Assembly (NCBI GenBank): GCA_001438605.1
Contig: LIDE01000016.1
Span: forward strand, 1 to 64,000
From: SAR92 bacterium BACL16 MAG-120619-bin48
GTDB taxonomy: Bacteria > Pseudomonadota > Gammaproteobacteria > Pseudomonadales > Porticoccaceae
Direction: 5' to 3'
DNA length: 64,000 nucleotides
Of the stretch, positions 21,160-30,612 are shown piece by piece. Every line of letters starts with the position of its first letter. The stretch's first letter is position 1. A program made the translations under genes and the position numbers. Under the pieces are notes generated by a model. The model did not search any database. It was not told the origin of the DNA and worked only from the letters and a program-made list of their open reading frames with translations.

Positions 21160-21972
21160 CTAGAGCGATAGTTCGGCCCAGACAGGGCAGTGGTCAGAGG
21201 GCTTAACAAAACTCCTCAGAGAGATTGCAATACCGGCATCTGAGACTTTGGCAAGGGCTGCTGCGGAGGTGAGTATCAGGTCAATACGCAAGCCGCGCTT
21301 GGGCTCTTGCTCGAAACCCCGGCTGCGATAATCGAACCAACTGTAGCGATTGTCGGTCGGATTGAGCGCGCGAAAGCTGTCATGCAGCCCCCAGTCGGAC
21401 AAATTTTGCAGCCACTCTCGTTCCTCCGGGAGAAATGCACACTTACCCGTGGCTATCCAGCGTTTGGCATTTTCTGGCGCAATACCGACGTCGATATCTG
21501 CGGGGGCGACGTTCATATCGCCCATGACTATCACGTGATCATCGGCCGTAAACTGGGCGTTTAGATAATTCAGCAGGTCACCGTAAAATTGCTCTTTTGC
21601 TGGGTATTTCGTTGGATGCTGACGGCTCTCTCCCTGTGGAAAGTAGCCGTTAATGACGTGCAGGGTAGTGCCATTGAGCTTGTATTGCCCATGAATCAAA
21701 CGTGGCTGGGCGTCTTCCGCATCGTCGGAAAAGCCGGTACTTGTTGTGAGTGCTCTAGTTTTACTGAGCAGCGCAACGCCGTAGTGACCCTTTTGGCCGC
21801 AAAAGTCGACGTGGTACCCCATCGCCTCGATCGCCTCGCGGGGAAACTCTGCATCACTGACCTTGGTCTCCTGCAACCCTATGATATCGGGGGAATACTG
21901 GTCTACCAGCGCCTGCAATTGGTGTAGGCGCGATCTAAGACCGTTGACATTAAATGAGACAATTCGGGCCAT
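21160..21972 (-). CDS. xthA: Exodeoxyribonuclease III / AP endonuclease
   Basis: MARIVSFNVNGLRSRLHQL, IIGLQETKV, VMGDMNVAP, YSWFDYRSRGFE, RIDLIL, SDHCPVWAEL. Confidence 0.93.
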   Translation of the reverse strand: MARIVSFNVNGLRSRLHQLQALVDQYSPDIIGLQETKVSDAEFPREAIEAMGYHVDFCGQKGHYGVALLSKTRALTTSTGFSDDAEDAQPRLIHGQYKLNGTTLHVINGYFPQGESRQHPTKYPAKEQFYGDLLNYLNAQFTADDHVIVMGDMNVAPADIDVGIAPENAKRWIATGKCAFLPEEREWLQNLSDWGLHDSFRALNPTDNRYSWFDYRSRGFEQEPKRGLRIDLILTSAAALAKVSDAGIAISLRSFVKPSDHCPVWAELSL

Positions 21973-21976
21973 TGGA

Positions 21977-24136
21977 CTAGTTTTGCAGATCTGATCGCTG
22001 AACGATCGACGTGGCCGCAGCGGCAGCGTTCATCAACCTAATTTGATCGGCAAGAATATAGCCAGTCTCCTGTAACATGGGGTCGGTTTCGGCAATATTT
22101 TTATCATCTTCGGCTTTCTTGAGCTCTGCTGCTTCGGCAGCAGCGATGGCCTGATCAACTTCAGAGTCTGTGTCGATCTCACTGTCTTTGTTGGCGGATT
22201 TCCATGCTTTCACATCGGCGTAGGCGTCCAATTTCTTTTGCTTGCGGCGATCGTTTTCAAGGAGAAATAACTGGTTATCCCAATCCGCTGAACGCAGGCG
22301 CCGCTTTTCTATATTCAGGGAGATGGCTTTGTCCGCGTCCCAGCTCTCGCTCAGGGCCAGCTGTCGCACCATATGTACATAATCTGGATCAACTGCAGTG
22401 CGCGCTAAATGCCGCGCGGTTAGGGTTGATATAAAAGGCTTCACGTCCCCTGAAGGTTTGAAGGGGACTGAATGAATGCTGTCCCAGGGGAGGGCGTTCT
22501 CCTGCTCGCTCTCGCCGACTTCTTCTTTATCAAAGAGGGAGGGGAGTTCGATATCGGGCAATACACCTCGATGTTGGGTACTATCGCCTGAGACACGGTA
22601 AAACTTAGATATGGTCAGTTTTAGCTGGCCACTACTCAGGCCTGTCACATCTTGTACGGTTCCTTTGCCAAAGCTTTGGCTGCCAACGATTATCGCGCGG
22701 CCATAGTCTTGCAGGGCGCCGGCAAAGATTTCTGATGCAGAGGCGCTAAGGCGATTAATTAGAACAACCAATGGCCCGTTGTACGCGGCGGGCATAGTGG
22801 CGCGCTGGTCGCGAGAGACTTGCTGGTAGGCATTGCGAATTTGAACTACAGGCCCTGGATTGATAAACAAATCCGTGAGCATTGTCGCTTCGTGCAGCGA
22901 GCCACCGCCGTTGTTGCGCAGATCTAAGACAATTCCGTCGACCTTTTCTTTGCGCATCTCCATCAAGAGCTTGTAGACATCGCGGGTGGTGCTTTTATAG
23001 TTGGGGTCGCGCTGGCGATAGGCCTCAAAATCCATGTAGAAAGCAGGAATTTCAATCACGCCGAGCGTAAGGTCAACACCGTCTTGCTGAACGTTGATGA
23101 TCTTACTCTGCACCGATTTATCTTCTAATTTGACCTTGTCGCGGACGATGGTGACAATTTTACTGCTATCGGTTGAATCGCTGCCACCGCTGAGCACCTC
23201 TAGCCAAACCGTTGAATCCTTGTCGCCGCGAATTAGCTGCACGACGTCGTCAAGACGCCAGCCAATCACGTCGACCATGTCATTTGCCGATTGACCCACG
23301 GAAATGATTTTATCGCGGGCTTTTAGAATGCCCTGTAAATCTGCTGGGCCGCCGGGAATAATCCGTGAAATCTTGGTGTACTCATCTTCGGTGGTGAGTT
23401 CTGCGCCTATACCTTCGAGGGATAGCGACATATTTATCTGAAAGTTGTCGGTTGTTCGCGGCGAAAAGTACGACGTGTGCGGGTCGTAGAGAGCGGCGAG
23501 GGCGTTCACGTAGAGCTGGAACACGTCTTGACTATCGCGCTGAGCCATTTGCGTCATTTGCGTATTAAAGCGCTTAATCAGCAGCTCGCGCGCCTTGGTG
23601 GGCTCTTTGTCGTTTAATAGCAGCCTAATCATGGCGTCTTTGAGTCGCTTGCGCCAATAATCGCTGCGTTCTTCCGGGGTTACCATCCAAGTGCGCTCGT
23701 CACCGTCGATAACGATGGTTTCATCTTGGGTTAAATCAAACTCGTAATCGCTCTCCAGCAGTGCAATATTTTCCTTGAGCTGCGCCAGCGCAATATCACG
23801 TAGACGATTAAACATAATAAACCCTGGCTCGACATCGCCACGGCGAGCAAGATCGTCAAGCTTGGTTGACCACTGGTTAAAGTTGTCGATATCAGACTGC
23901 AAGAAGTAGCTTTTTAGCGGGTCGAGCATTTCGATGTATTCAGCCAAATAGCGTTTGGAGAGATCATCGTTGATCTCTTGGCCACGGTAGTGACGCGTGG
24001 CGAGACGGTCGAGTATTTCACGGTAGAGGGCAGTCTGCTCTGACTGCGCTTTAATGGGTGCAAGATCCTTGGCATCTAGCGCAAAACTCGATGGGCCAAA
24101 AAGGGTGAAAAGCAGAATGACGATAACGCGGTACAT
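21977..24136 (-). CDS. prc: Carboxy-terminal processing protease (tail-specific protease)
   Basis: YFLQSDIDNFNQW, PDZ GPADLQGILKARDKIISVGQ, GIVLDLRNNGGGSLHEA, ASASEIFAGALQDYGRAIIVGSQSFGKGTVQ. Confidence 0.96.
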   Translation of the reverse strand: MYRVIVILLFTLFGPSSFALDAKDLAPIKAQSEQTALYREILDRLATRHYRGQEINDDLSKRYLAEYIEMLDPLKSYFLQSDIDNFNQWSTKLDDLARRGDVEPGFIMFNRLRDIALAQLKENIALLESDYEFDLTQDETIVIDGDERTWMVTPEERSDYWRKRLKDAMIRLLLNDKEPTKARELLIKRFNTQMTQMAQRDSQDVFQLYVNALAALYDPHTSYFSPRTTDNFQINMSLSLEGIGAELTTEDEYTKISRIIPGGPADLQGILKARDKIISVGQSANDMVDVIGWRLDDVVQLIRGDKDSTVWLEVLSGGSDSTDSSKIVTIVRDKVKLEDKSVQSKIINVQQDGVDLTLGVIEIPAFYMDFEAYRQRDPNYKSTTRDVYKLLMEMRKEKVDGIVLDLRNNGGGSLHEATMLTDLFINPGPVVQIRNAYQQVSRDQRATMPAAYNGPLVVLINRLSASASEIFAGALQDYGRAIIVGSQSFGKGTVQDVTGLSSGQLKLTISKFYRVSGDSTQHRGVLPDIELPSLFDKEEVGESEQENALPWDSIHSVPFKPSGDVKPFISTLTARHLARTAVDPDYVHMVRQLALSESWDADKAISLNIEKRRLRSADWDNQLFLLENDRRKQKKLDAYADVKAWKSANKDSEIDTDSEVDQAIAAAEAAELKKAEDDKNIAETDPMLQETGYILADQIRLMNAAAAATSIVQRSDLQN

Positions 24137-24284
24137 GGTTAATTTCCTTGTCTGGAATGGCTAATGGTAGCAGATCTCGCAGAGAGAACTATAGACAAGT
24201 TTATGAACGGATCTATCCATGATGGTAAGAGTATGCACAATTAAGAGCAGGGAGTGACGCTGAGTGCTTGTAGGCTTATTTGTT

Positions 24285-24312
24285 ATGTCCTCTAATCTCA
24301 ATTAGTGGACAT
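24285..24312. repeat. Imperfect palindrome upstream of the integrase gene
   Basis: ATGTCCtCTAAT-ctca-ATTAGtGGACAT, arms pair with one mismatch. Confidence 0.7.
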
Positions 24313-24395
24313 AGTAGACATTCGGAAAACAGGCTGCTACAGTCGCGTTTATCGTTACCGCCACCCTTAACGCTAAACTATGCACGAGAAGCCAC

Positions 24396-25673
24396 ATGTC
24401 AAAAGCGTTTAAAGCCTGCCCACTGTTTGATGCGCACAAAGCATTCGTGCGTCTGCCCATGGGCAAAGCCATGCTCGAGTGCTACCCCGATGCAAAACAG
24501 TTTTTACTTAACGTCTGCCAAACCATTCCCGACGCGCTGGACGATTTTTTACACACCCAATCCTTCCTTAAAAGTTACAGCCGTAAAAGCGAAGCGACAT
24601 TTCGCGGCTATCGCAATGAAGTTGAACGGCTTCTGCTGTGGGCTTGGACTGTGGCTGGCAAAAGCGCGATTCAGCTTAAACGTCCTGATCTCGAGGGTTA
24701 TTTCGACTTTGTGCACAATCCGCCGACACCGTGGATAGGCACATCTGTACAAGATCGCTTCAAAATTATCGGCGGAGAGTCGCGTCAAAATGAACTTTGG
24801 CGGCCATTTGCCGGGAAAATCGCCAAGGAGAACCGAAAACAGGCGATTGTGGAGGGCACTGATATCGAAGTTCTGCGCGATGGTCATACGCTATCCCACG
24901 AGGCCATGAAGATCTGTTACTCCGCGGTTTCCTGCTATTACGATTATTTGACAGATGAAGGCTACGCGTTTGGCAACCCAATCCCGGCTATTCGCAAGCA
25001 GTCACCGTACCTTATTAAGGGCACCACACAGAAAAACATTAAGCGTCTGTCTGATTTGCAGTGGGACTATGTACTTGAGTGCGCGCAGTCTGCGGCTGAT
25101 GGAGATCCGCTTCACGAGCGCACACTTTTCGTCACCGCAACCTTAAAATCCCTGTATTTGCGGGTGTCGGAGCTCTCTGACCGCAGTAACTGGCAGCCGA
25201 CGTGGAAACATTACTGGCGTGACAGCGACGGCAACCATTGGTTAAAAGTGCTGGGGAAAGGTAACAAAATGCGAGATGTCTCAGTGCCAAGCGCCCTGCT
25301 ACCGTTTATTGAGCGCTATCGCCTGTATCGAGCCTCGTTGAGCCCTTCGTTTGGTATTAATTCAGCCTTAGTAGCGAAAAATCGCGGCACAGGTGGCATG
25401 ACATCACGGCAATTGCGGCGAATTGTCCAAGATGCATTTGATTTAGCCTACGACAAGATGCTCTCAGAAGGCTTTGGCGGTGAAGCCTCAGCGCTTCGTG
25501 AAGCCACTACCCATTGGTTGCGGCACACAGGCGCATCACAAGACATTGCCACGCGCCCTCTCAAACACATGGCCGATGACTTGGGTCATGCGAGCATGGG
25601 CACCACTGATCAGGTGTACATACAGTCAGATATGAAAGAGCGGGCAAGGTCTGGAAAGACGCGCGAAGTTTAA
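24396..25673 (+). CDS. Tyrosine-type site-specific recombinase/integrase
   Basis: Catalytic residues present: LYLRVSEL (R), GKGNKMR (K), HWLRHTGA (HxxR), LGHASMGTTDQVYIQ (H/Y). Confidence 0.92.
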   Translation: MSKAFKACPLFDAHKAFVRLPMGKAMLECYPDAKQFLLNVCQTIPDALDDFLHTQSFLKSYSRKSEATFRGYRNEVERLLLWAWTVAGKSAIQLKRPDLEGYFDFVHNPPTPWIGTSVQDRFKIIGGESRQNELWRPFAGKIAKENRKQAIVEGTDIEVLRDGHTLSHEAMKICYSAVSCYYDYLTDEGYAFGNPIPAIRKQSPYLIKGTTQKNIKRLSDLQWDYVLECAQSAADGDPLHERTLFVTATLKSLYLRVSELSDRSNWQPTWKHYWRDSDGNHWLKVLGKGNKMRDVSVPSALLPFIERYRLYRASLSPSFGINSALVAKNRGTGGMTSRQLRRIVQDAFDLAYDKMLSEGFGGEASALREATTHWLRHTGASQDIATRPLKHMADDLGHASMGTTDQVYIQSDMKERARSGKTREV

Positions 25674-25741
25674 TAATATCAATAGGTTATTTGATATATC
25701 TAAAGTAACTTGCACAATAAAAGGACGCAATAGAAGCAAAG

Positions 25742-25765
25742 AAAAGGGGGCGCAAGCCCCCTTCT
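25742..25765 (-). terminator. Terminator of glutamine synthetase-family gene
   Basis: AAGGGGGCgcaaGCCCCCTT with T-rich tract on minus strand. Confidence 0.75.
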
Positions 25766-25786
25766 CTCTATCCGTTTTCCACTCAA

Positions 25787-27130
25787 TTAGACGTTGAGCA
25801 GCAGGTGCTGGCGCTCCCACGACGATATGACACGGTTAAACTCTTCGAATTCCACCAGTTTGATCGATGTGTACAGCTGGATAAACTTTTCTCCGAACAG
25901 ATCAACGATATCCTGATTATCTTCTAAACCGCGCAACGCCTCTTCAAGACTGCGTGGCAGCGTAATGTCTTCCATGTAAGCATTGCCTGCAAATGGCGCA
26001 GATGGCTTCAAGCCCTTCTTCATGCCGAGATAACCACAGGCGAGTGTCGCAGCAATTGATAGATAGGGATTTACATCAGCACCAGGAAAGCGGTTTTCAA
26101 CACGATAATCACGTGGGCTGGCGTCAGGAACGCGTAAACCCGTCGTTCGATTATCAAATCCCCAGTGCAGATTGATTGGCGCTGACACTTCGCGAGTAAA
26201 GCGTCTATAGGAGTTCACGTTTGGCGCAAAGAAGCTCATCACAAACGGCGTGTACATCTGTAAACCGCCGATATAGTTATAGAACAACTCGCTGTACTGA
26301 CCATCGGCAGTGGCGAAGATGTTGGCGCGATCTTTGGTTGAAATAACGCTCTGGTGAATATGCTTCGCCGATCCTGGCTCTATTGCCATTGGCTTGGCCA
26401 TGAAGGTTGCGTACATATCATGCTTTAGTGCTGCTTCGCGAACCATGCGCTTAAAGGTAAATACTTGGTCAGCAAGCGCCAGCGCATCGCCATGAATAAA
26501 GTTCACTTCCAGCTGAGCGGCCCCAGACTCGTGAATCAAGGTATCCACATCAAGCTCCATCGCTTCCGCGTAGGAGTACATAGTCTCAACGAACGGCTCA
26601 AACTCGTTAGCAGCATCAATGCTGTACGACTGGCGCGCCGTTTCAGGGCGACCAGAGCGGCCAATTGGCGGCTTCAAGACCAAGTCAGGATCGATATTTT
26701 TTTCGATTAAGTAGAACTCCATCTCTGGCGCAATTACCGGCTCCCAGCCCTCTGCTTCGTACAGCGAAAGCACACGCTTGAGTACGTTGCGTGTAGAGAA
26801 TGGATGGGGCTTGCCATCTTTTGTCAGGCAGTCATGAATAATTTGGCCGGTTGTTTCATTCGCCCAAGGTACGAGACGCATTGTTCCGGGGTCAGGCTCC
26901 AGCAGCATATCGCCGTCAAGGGTGCCCAGCAGCTCCCAAAAATTAGATGAATACTCGCCGGTAACTGTCTGCGCCAAAATAGCTTCAGGGAGACGGCTGT
27001 CCTCTTTTAAGAATTTTTTTGCGGGAATGAATTTGCCTCGAGCGTTACCCGTTATATCGGGAACAAGGCATTCGACTTCAGTGATGTTGTTTTGTTTTAG
27101 CCAATTTTCAATGGCTTTTTCGGACTGCAT
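25787..27130 (-). CDS. Glutamine synthetase family protein (gamma-glutamylputrescine synthetase-like)
   Basis: VTGEYSSNFWELLGTLDGDMLLEPDPGTMRLVPWA, GAAQLEVNF, FMAKP, GSAKHIHQS, ENRFPGADVNPYL; start MQSEKAIENW (ORF extends to 27172); paired with PuuB-like oxidase. Confidence 0.9.
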   Translation of the reverse strand: MQSEKAIENWLKQNNITEVECLVPDITGNARGKFIPAKKFLKEDSRLPEAILAQTVTGEYSSNFWELLGTLDGDMLLEPDPGTMRLVPWANETTGQIIHDCLTKDGKPHPFSTRNVLKRVLSLYEAEGWEPVIAPEMEFYLIEKNIDPDLVLKPPIGRSGRPETARQSYSIDAANEFEPFVETMYSYAEAMELDVDTLIHESGAAQLEVNFIHGDALALADQVFTFKRMVREAALKHDMYATFMAKPMAIEPGSAKHIHQSVISTKDRANIFATADGQYSELFYNYIGGLQMYTPFVMSFFAPNVNSYRRFTREVSAPINLHWGFDNRTTGLRVPDASPRDYRVENRFPGADVNPYLSIAATLACGYLGMKKGLKPSAPFAGNAYMEDITLPRSLEEALRGLEDNQDIVDLFGEKFIQLYTSIKLVEFEEFNRVISSWERQHLLLNV

Positions 27131-27174
27131 AAAGCACCTATTCACAGGTTGTATAAGATTTATGATTATCATGC

Positions 27175-27218
27175 ATTATTCGAACAATTGTTCAATAATA
27201 GTTGAATTATTATTCGAA
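27175..27218. promoter_or_regulatory. Putative operator region with palindrome and direct repeat in divergent promoter
   Basis: GAACAATTGTTC perfect 12-bp palindrome (27182-27193) and ATTATTCGAA at 27175-27184 and 27209-27218. Confidence 0.5.
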
Positions 27219-27280
27219 AAGCTGATAATGTCAACTTATAAGTGCTTATCTACACTGAAATTTTTGGAGATGTGAACTAG

Positions 27281-28543
27281 ATGCAGTCGTACTACACAGC
27301 CAGCACCGCAGCCGTAACTGGATCGGGAACCTTGCAGGGCGATCAAAACGCCGACATTTGCATTATCGGTGCAGGCTATACCGGCCTCTCCTCCGCGCTC
27401 CATTTAGCCGAGCGTGGATACTCGGTTATCGTGCTTGAAGCCGAGACCATCGGTCACGGTGCGTCTGGACGAAACGGTGGCCACGTGGGCAATGGCCAGC
27501 GCAAAGATCAGAACTATTTGGAAAAGCAGTTTGGTGAAGATATCGCTCGCCTGCTCTGGGATATGGGGTTAGAGGCGGTCGATACGGTTAAGCAGCTGAT
27601 TAACAGTCACGGGATTGACTGCGATCTCAAACAAGGCATCTTGCACTTGGCCCATAAAAAGAAATACTGTGGTGACCTGCAGCACGAGGTTACGCATCTC
27701 AGAGACCGTTACAGCTTTGATTCTATGCGCTATGTTCCTGCCACCGAGCTCAACCAGTTTCTCGACGTTGATGCCTACTACGGCGGCCTGCTCGATAGCG
27801 CATCACTGCACCTGCATCCCCTCAAATATTGCATGGGCTTGGCTGCGGCGGCGCTGAAGGCGGGGGTCAAGATCTACGAACACTCGCGCGTTACCGGTTA
27901 CACACAAGCATCCCCTTCCGTGGTGTCCACCGCCAGCGGCAGAGTCTCGGCGAGAGAGGTGGTGCTGGCCTGCAACGGATATATCGACAAGCTAGAGCCG
28001 AAAATTAACGGTTATATCATGCCGATCAACAACTTTGTCATTGCTACGGAACCCTTAAGTGACGATCTCGCCGCCGCAGTCAGCCGCCAAGATACAGCCA
28101 TGCAGGACACCCGCTTTGTGATTAACTACTGGAAGCTCTCTGGCGACAACCGCTTGATTTTTGGCGGCGGCGAAAATTACCGCAGAGGTTTCCCCGCCGA
28201 TATAAAAAGCTTTGTACGCAAATATATGCTACAAATTTACCCGCAACTCCAGTCGACAACAATCGACTACGGTTGGGGCGGTACACTTGCCATCACATTG
28301 AACCGACTGCCGCACTTTGGGCGTATCGGCACCAATATTTGGCATATGCACGGTTATTCGGGGCATGGGGTGCCTACCGCAACCTTTGCTGGCAAGTTAA
28401 TTGCCGAAGCCATTAGCGGCAAGCTTGAGCGGTTTGACACCATCGCCAACCTGCCCACGATGAAGTTTCCGGGAGGCACTCTACTACGATGGCCAGGCAT
28501 GGTAGCTGGCATGCTCTATTTCGCACTGCGCGACAGGATTTAA
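27281..28543 (+). CDS. FAD-dependent oxidoreductase, gamma-glutamylputrescine oxidase-like (PuuB)
   Basis: ADICIIGAGYTGLSSALHLAERGYSVIVLEAETIGHGASGRNGGHVGNGQ; GYSGHGVPTATFAGKLIAEAISG. Confidence 0.9.
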   Translation: MQSYYTASTAAVTGSGTLQGDQNADICIIGAGYTGLSSALHLAERGYSVIVLEAETIGHGASGRNGGHVGNGQRKDQNYLEKQFGEDIARLLWDMGLEAVDTVKQLINSHGIDCDLKQGILHLAHKKKYCGDLQHEVTHLRDRYSFDSMRYVPATELNQFLDVDAYYGGLLDSASLHLHPLKYCMGLAAAALKAGVKIYEHSRVTGYTQASPSVVSTASGRVSAREVVLACNGYIDKLEPKINGYIMPINNFVIATEPLSDDLAAAVSRQDTAMQDTRFVINYWKLSGDNRLIFGGGENYRRGFPADIKSFVRKYMLQIYPQLQSTTIDYGWGGTLAITLNRLPHFGRIGTNIWHMHGYSGHGVPTATFAGKLIAEAISGKLERFDTIANLPTMKFPGGTLLRWPGMVAGMLYFALRDRI

Positions 28544-29175
28544 TGATGAACGAACGTCGTAAATTGACACCTCGCAACACGCCAATTCAAAAGCGCGCCC
28601 TCGAGCGTCGCGACAAGATTCTTGAAGTAACCGCAGTCCTGCTAGAAGAGATAGGCCAAGATGACCTCACCACCATACTCGTCGCCAAGCGCGCGGAGGT
28701 GTCTGTCGGCACGCTGTATCACTATTTCCCCAACAAGTACGCAATTCTCTATGCGCTTGCTGAGCGCTGGCTCGGTGAAATGGATATTGCACTGCAAGAA
28801 ATGGAAGCGGAAGCCATTGAGCAGCTGAGTTTGCGCAAGTTTGTCGAGCGCAATATTGACCGTATGCTGCTGGTCTACAACAACCAGCGCGGTCTGCTGC
28901 CGCTGGTTCAGGCGATGTTTGGCGTGCCAGAATTAAAGGCGATGGATATCCAGCACGATGAGCTGATTATTACAGCCCTCGCGCGTATGTTTGCGCGATT
29001 AGAAATTGCGGAGCGAAGCTCGGAATTAACCCGCCTAGGGCGAGCCTATATGGAGATCAATCACGCGCTGCTCCTCGTGGTCGTCCATCAGAGCAAGAGC
29101 GATGGCTTGAAAACACTGAATGACCTGAAATACCTCAGCGTATCGCTAGTGGAGCGCGCGAAGAGTCAATTTTAA
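28543..29175 (+). CDS. TetR family transcriptional regulator
   Basis: ILEVTAVLLEEIGQDDLTTILVAKRAEVSVGTLYHYFPNKYAILYALAERW; ATGA overlap with upstream oxidase. Confidence 0.9.
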   Translation: MMNERRKLTPRNTPIQKRALERRDKILEVTAVLLEEIGQDDLTTILVAKRAEVSVGTLYHYFPNKYAILYALAERWLGEMDIALQEMEAEAIEQLSLRKFVERNIDRMLLVYNNQRGLLPLVQAMFGVPELKAMDIQHDELIITALARMFARLEIAERSSELTRLGRAYMEINHALLLVVVHQSKSDGLKTLNDLKYLSVSLVERAKSQF

Positions 29176-29247
29176 TGTGATGTTCCACTCTGAAAAATTA
29201 CATTAAAATAGCTACGCAAAATATTGTTTTATAAATATTTAATAATT

Positions 29248-30606
29248 TTATCTGGCTTTTGTTCTCATGGTCACAAACTCTTCCGCAGCGGATGGATGTA
29301 TACCCACCGTTGCGTCGAAGTGGGCCTTGGTCGCGCCGGCTTTTAGCGCAATTCCCAGTCCTTGAATAATTTCAGCGGCATGCTCACCCACCATATGGCA
29401 GCCCAACACTCGATCTGTCGTCCGATCTACCACCAGCTTCATCGTCACACGGTCTGCACCGCCGCCCAAGGTTTGCAGCATCGGCTTAAAATCTGACAGA
29501 TAGACATCAACAGCGGAGTACTCCGCCCTTGCCTGCTCTTCACTAAGGCCAACAGTGCCAAACTCAGGCTGGCAGAATACCGCCGTTGGAATATCGCTGT
29601 AATCAATGCGTGCGGTGCCATCGCCATAGAGATGGTCAACCAGCACCATCGCCTCTTGAATCGCCACGGGCGTCAGCTGCACACGGTCAATAACATCCCC
29701 CAAGGCATAAATTGAGGGGTCAGCCGTGGCAAACTGATCATCCACCACAATTGAACCATCCGCTCGCAACACAGCCGCTGTCGTATCAAGCCCAAGCCCA
29801 GCGGTATTGGCGCGTCGCCCCGTGGCGTAGAGCACCAGCTGAGTATCAATAGCGGCTTTGTCTGCAAGGGCAACACGCAGTCCGTCTGCGGTTTTAGTGA
29901 TTTCATCAACATCTGACGACAGGTGAATATGAATGCCCTTTGCGGCCATACCCTCTGTGACTTTTGCCGTCATTTCTGCATCAAAGCTCTTCAACAGGCG
30001 CGGCCCGCGATAGACCAAATGGGTCTCCACTCCGAGGCCGTTCAAAATGCCGGCAAATTCTACGGCGATATAACCACCGCCCACGACCACAGCGCTTTTT
30101 GGCAGTGCATCGAGAAAGAACATCTCATTAGAGCTCAGTGCGTGCTCGCTGCCGGGGAATTCGGGAATATAGGGCCAACCGCCCACGGCAATCAAAATAT
30201 GACGGGCACTGTAAGTGACGCCAGCGACGGAAACCTTGTGCGGCCCTACCACCGTGGCGCGGCCATCGAATAGTTCTGCCCCACTGTTGGCGATTAAATT
30301 GTTGTAAATACTGTTTAATCGGGCAATTTCAGCACTTTTGTTGTCCCGCAAGGTCTTCCAATCCAAGCGCGGCATCTGCCCAACCTGCCAACCAAAACCT
30401 TGACTGGCATGAAACAATTCAGGAAATTGCGAGGCGTAGACAAACAGCTTTTTCGGAACACAGCCCACATTTACGCAGGTGCCGCCCAAATAGCGCTCTT
30501 CCGCAATGGCCACCCGCTTGCCCTTGCCGGCAGCCATACGCGCGGCGCGCACACCACCTGAGCCGGCGCCGATCACAAATAGGTCATAGTCAAACTCGGA
30601 AGTCAT
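29248..30606 (-). CDS. gor: Glutathione-disulfide reductase
   Basis: GGTCVNVGCVPKKLFVYASQ redox motif, YALGDVIDRVQLTPVAIQEA, GIHPSAAEEFVTMR. Confidence 0.95.
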   Translation of the reverse strand: MTSEFDYDLFVIGAGSGGVRAARMAAGKGKRVAIAEERYLGGTCVNVGCVPKKLFVYASQFPELFHASQGFGWQVGQMPRLDWKTLRDNKSAEIARLNSIYNNLIANSGAELFDGRATVVGPHKVSVAGVTYSARHILIAVGGWPYIPEFPGSEHALSSNEMFFLDALPKSAVVVGGGYIAVEFAGILNGLGVETHLVYRGPRLLKSFDAEMTAKVTEGMAAKGIHIHLSSDVDEITKTADGLRVALADKAAIDTQLVLYATGRRANTAGLGLDTTAAVLRADGSIVVDDQFATADPSIYALGDVIDRVQLTPVAIQEAMVLVDHLYGDGTARIDYSDIPTAVFCQPEFGTVGLSEEQARAEYSAVDVYLSDFKPMLQTLGGGADRVTMKLVVDRTTDRVLGCHMVGEHAAEIIQGLGIALKAGATKAHFDATVGIHPSAAEEFVTMRTKAR

Positions 30607-30612
30607 TGCGGT

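Noticed and set aside
24137-24395. tRNA or att site beside the integrase
   Set aside because: No cloverleaf or tRNA 3' end recognised and no matching direct repeat on the other side of the gene.
24280-24738. 152-aa ORF overlapping the integrase start
   Set aside because: Different frame from the integrase, whose catalytic motifs continue in the 24396-25673 frame.
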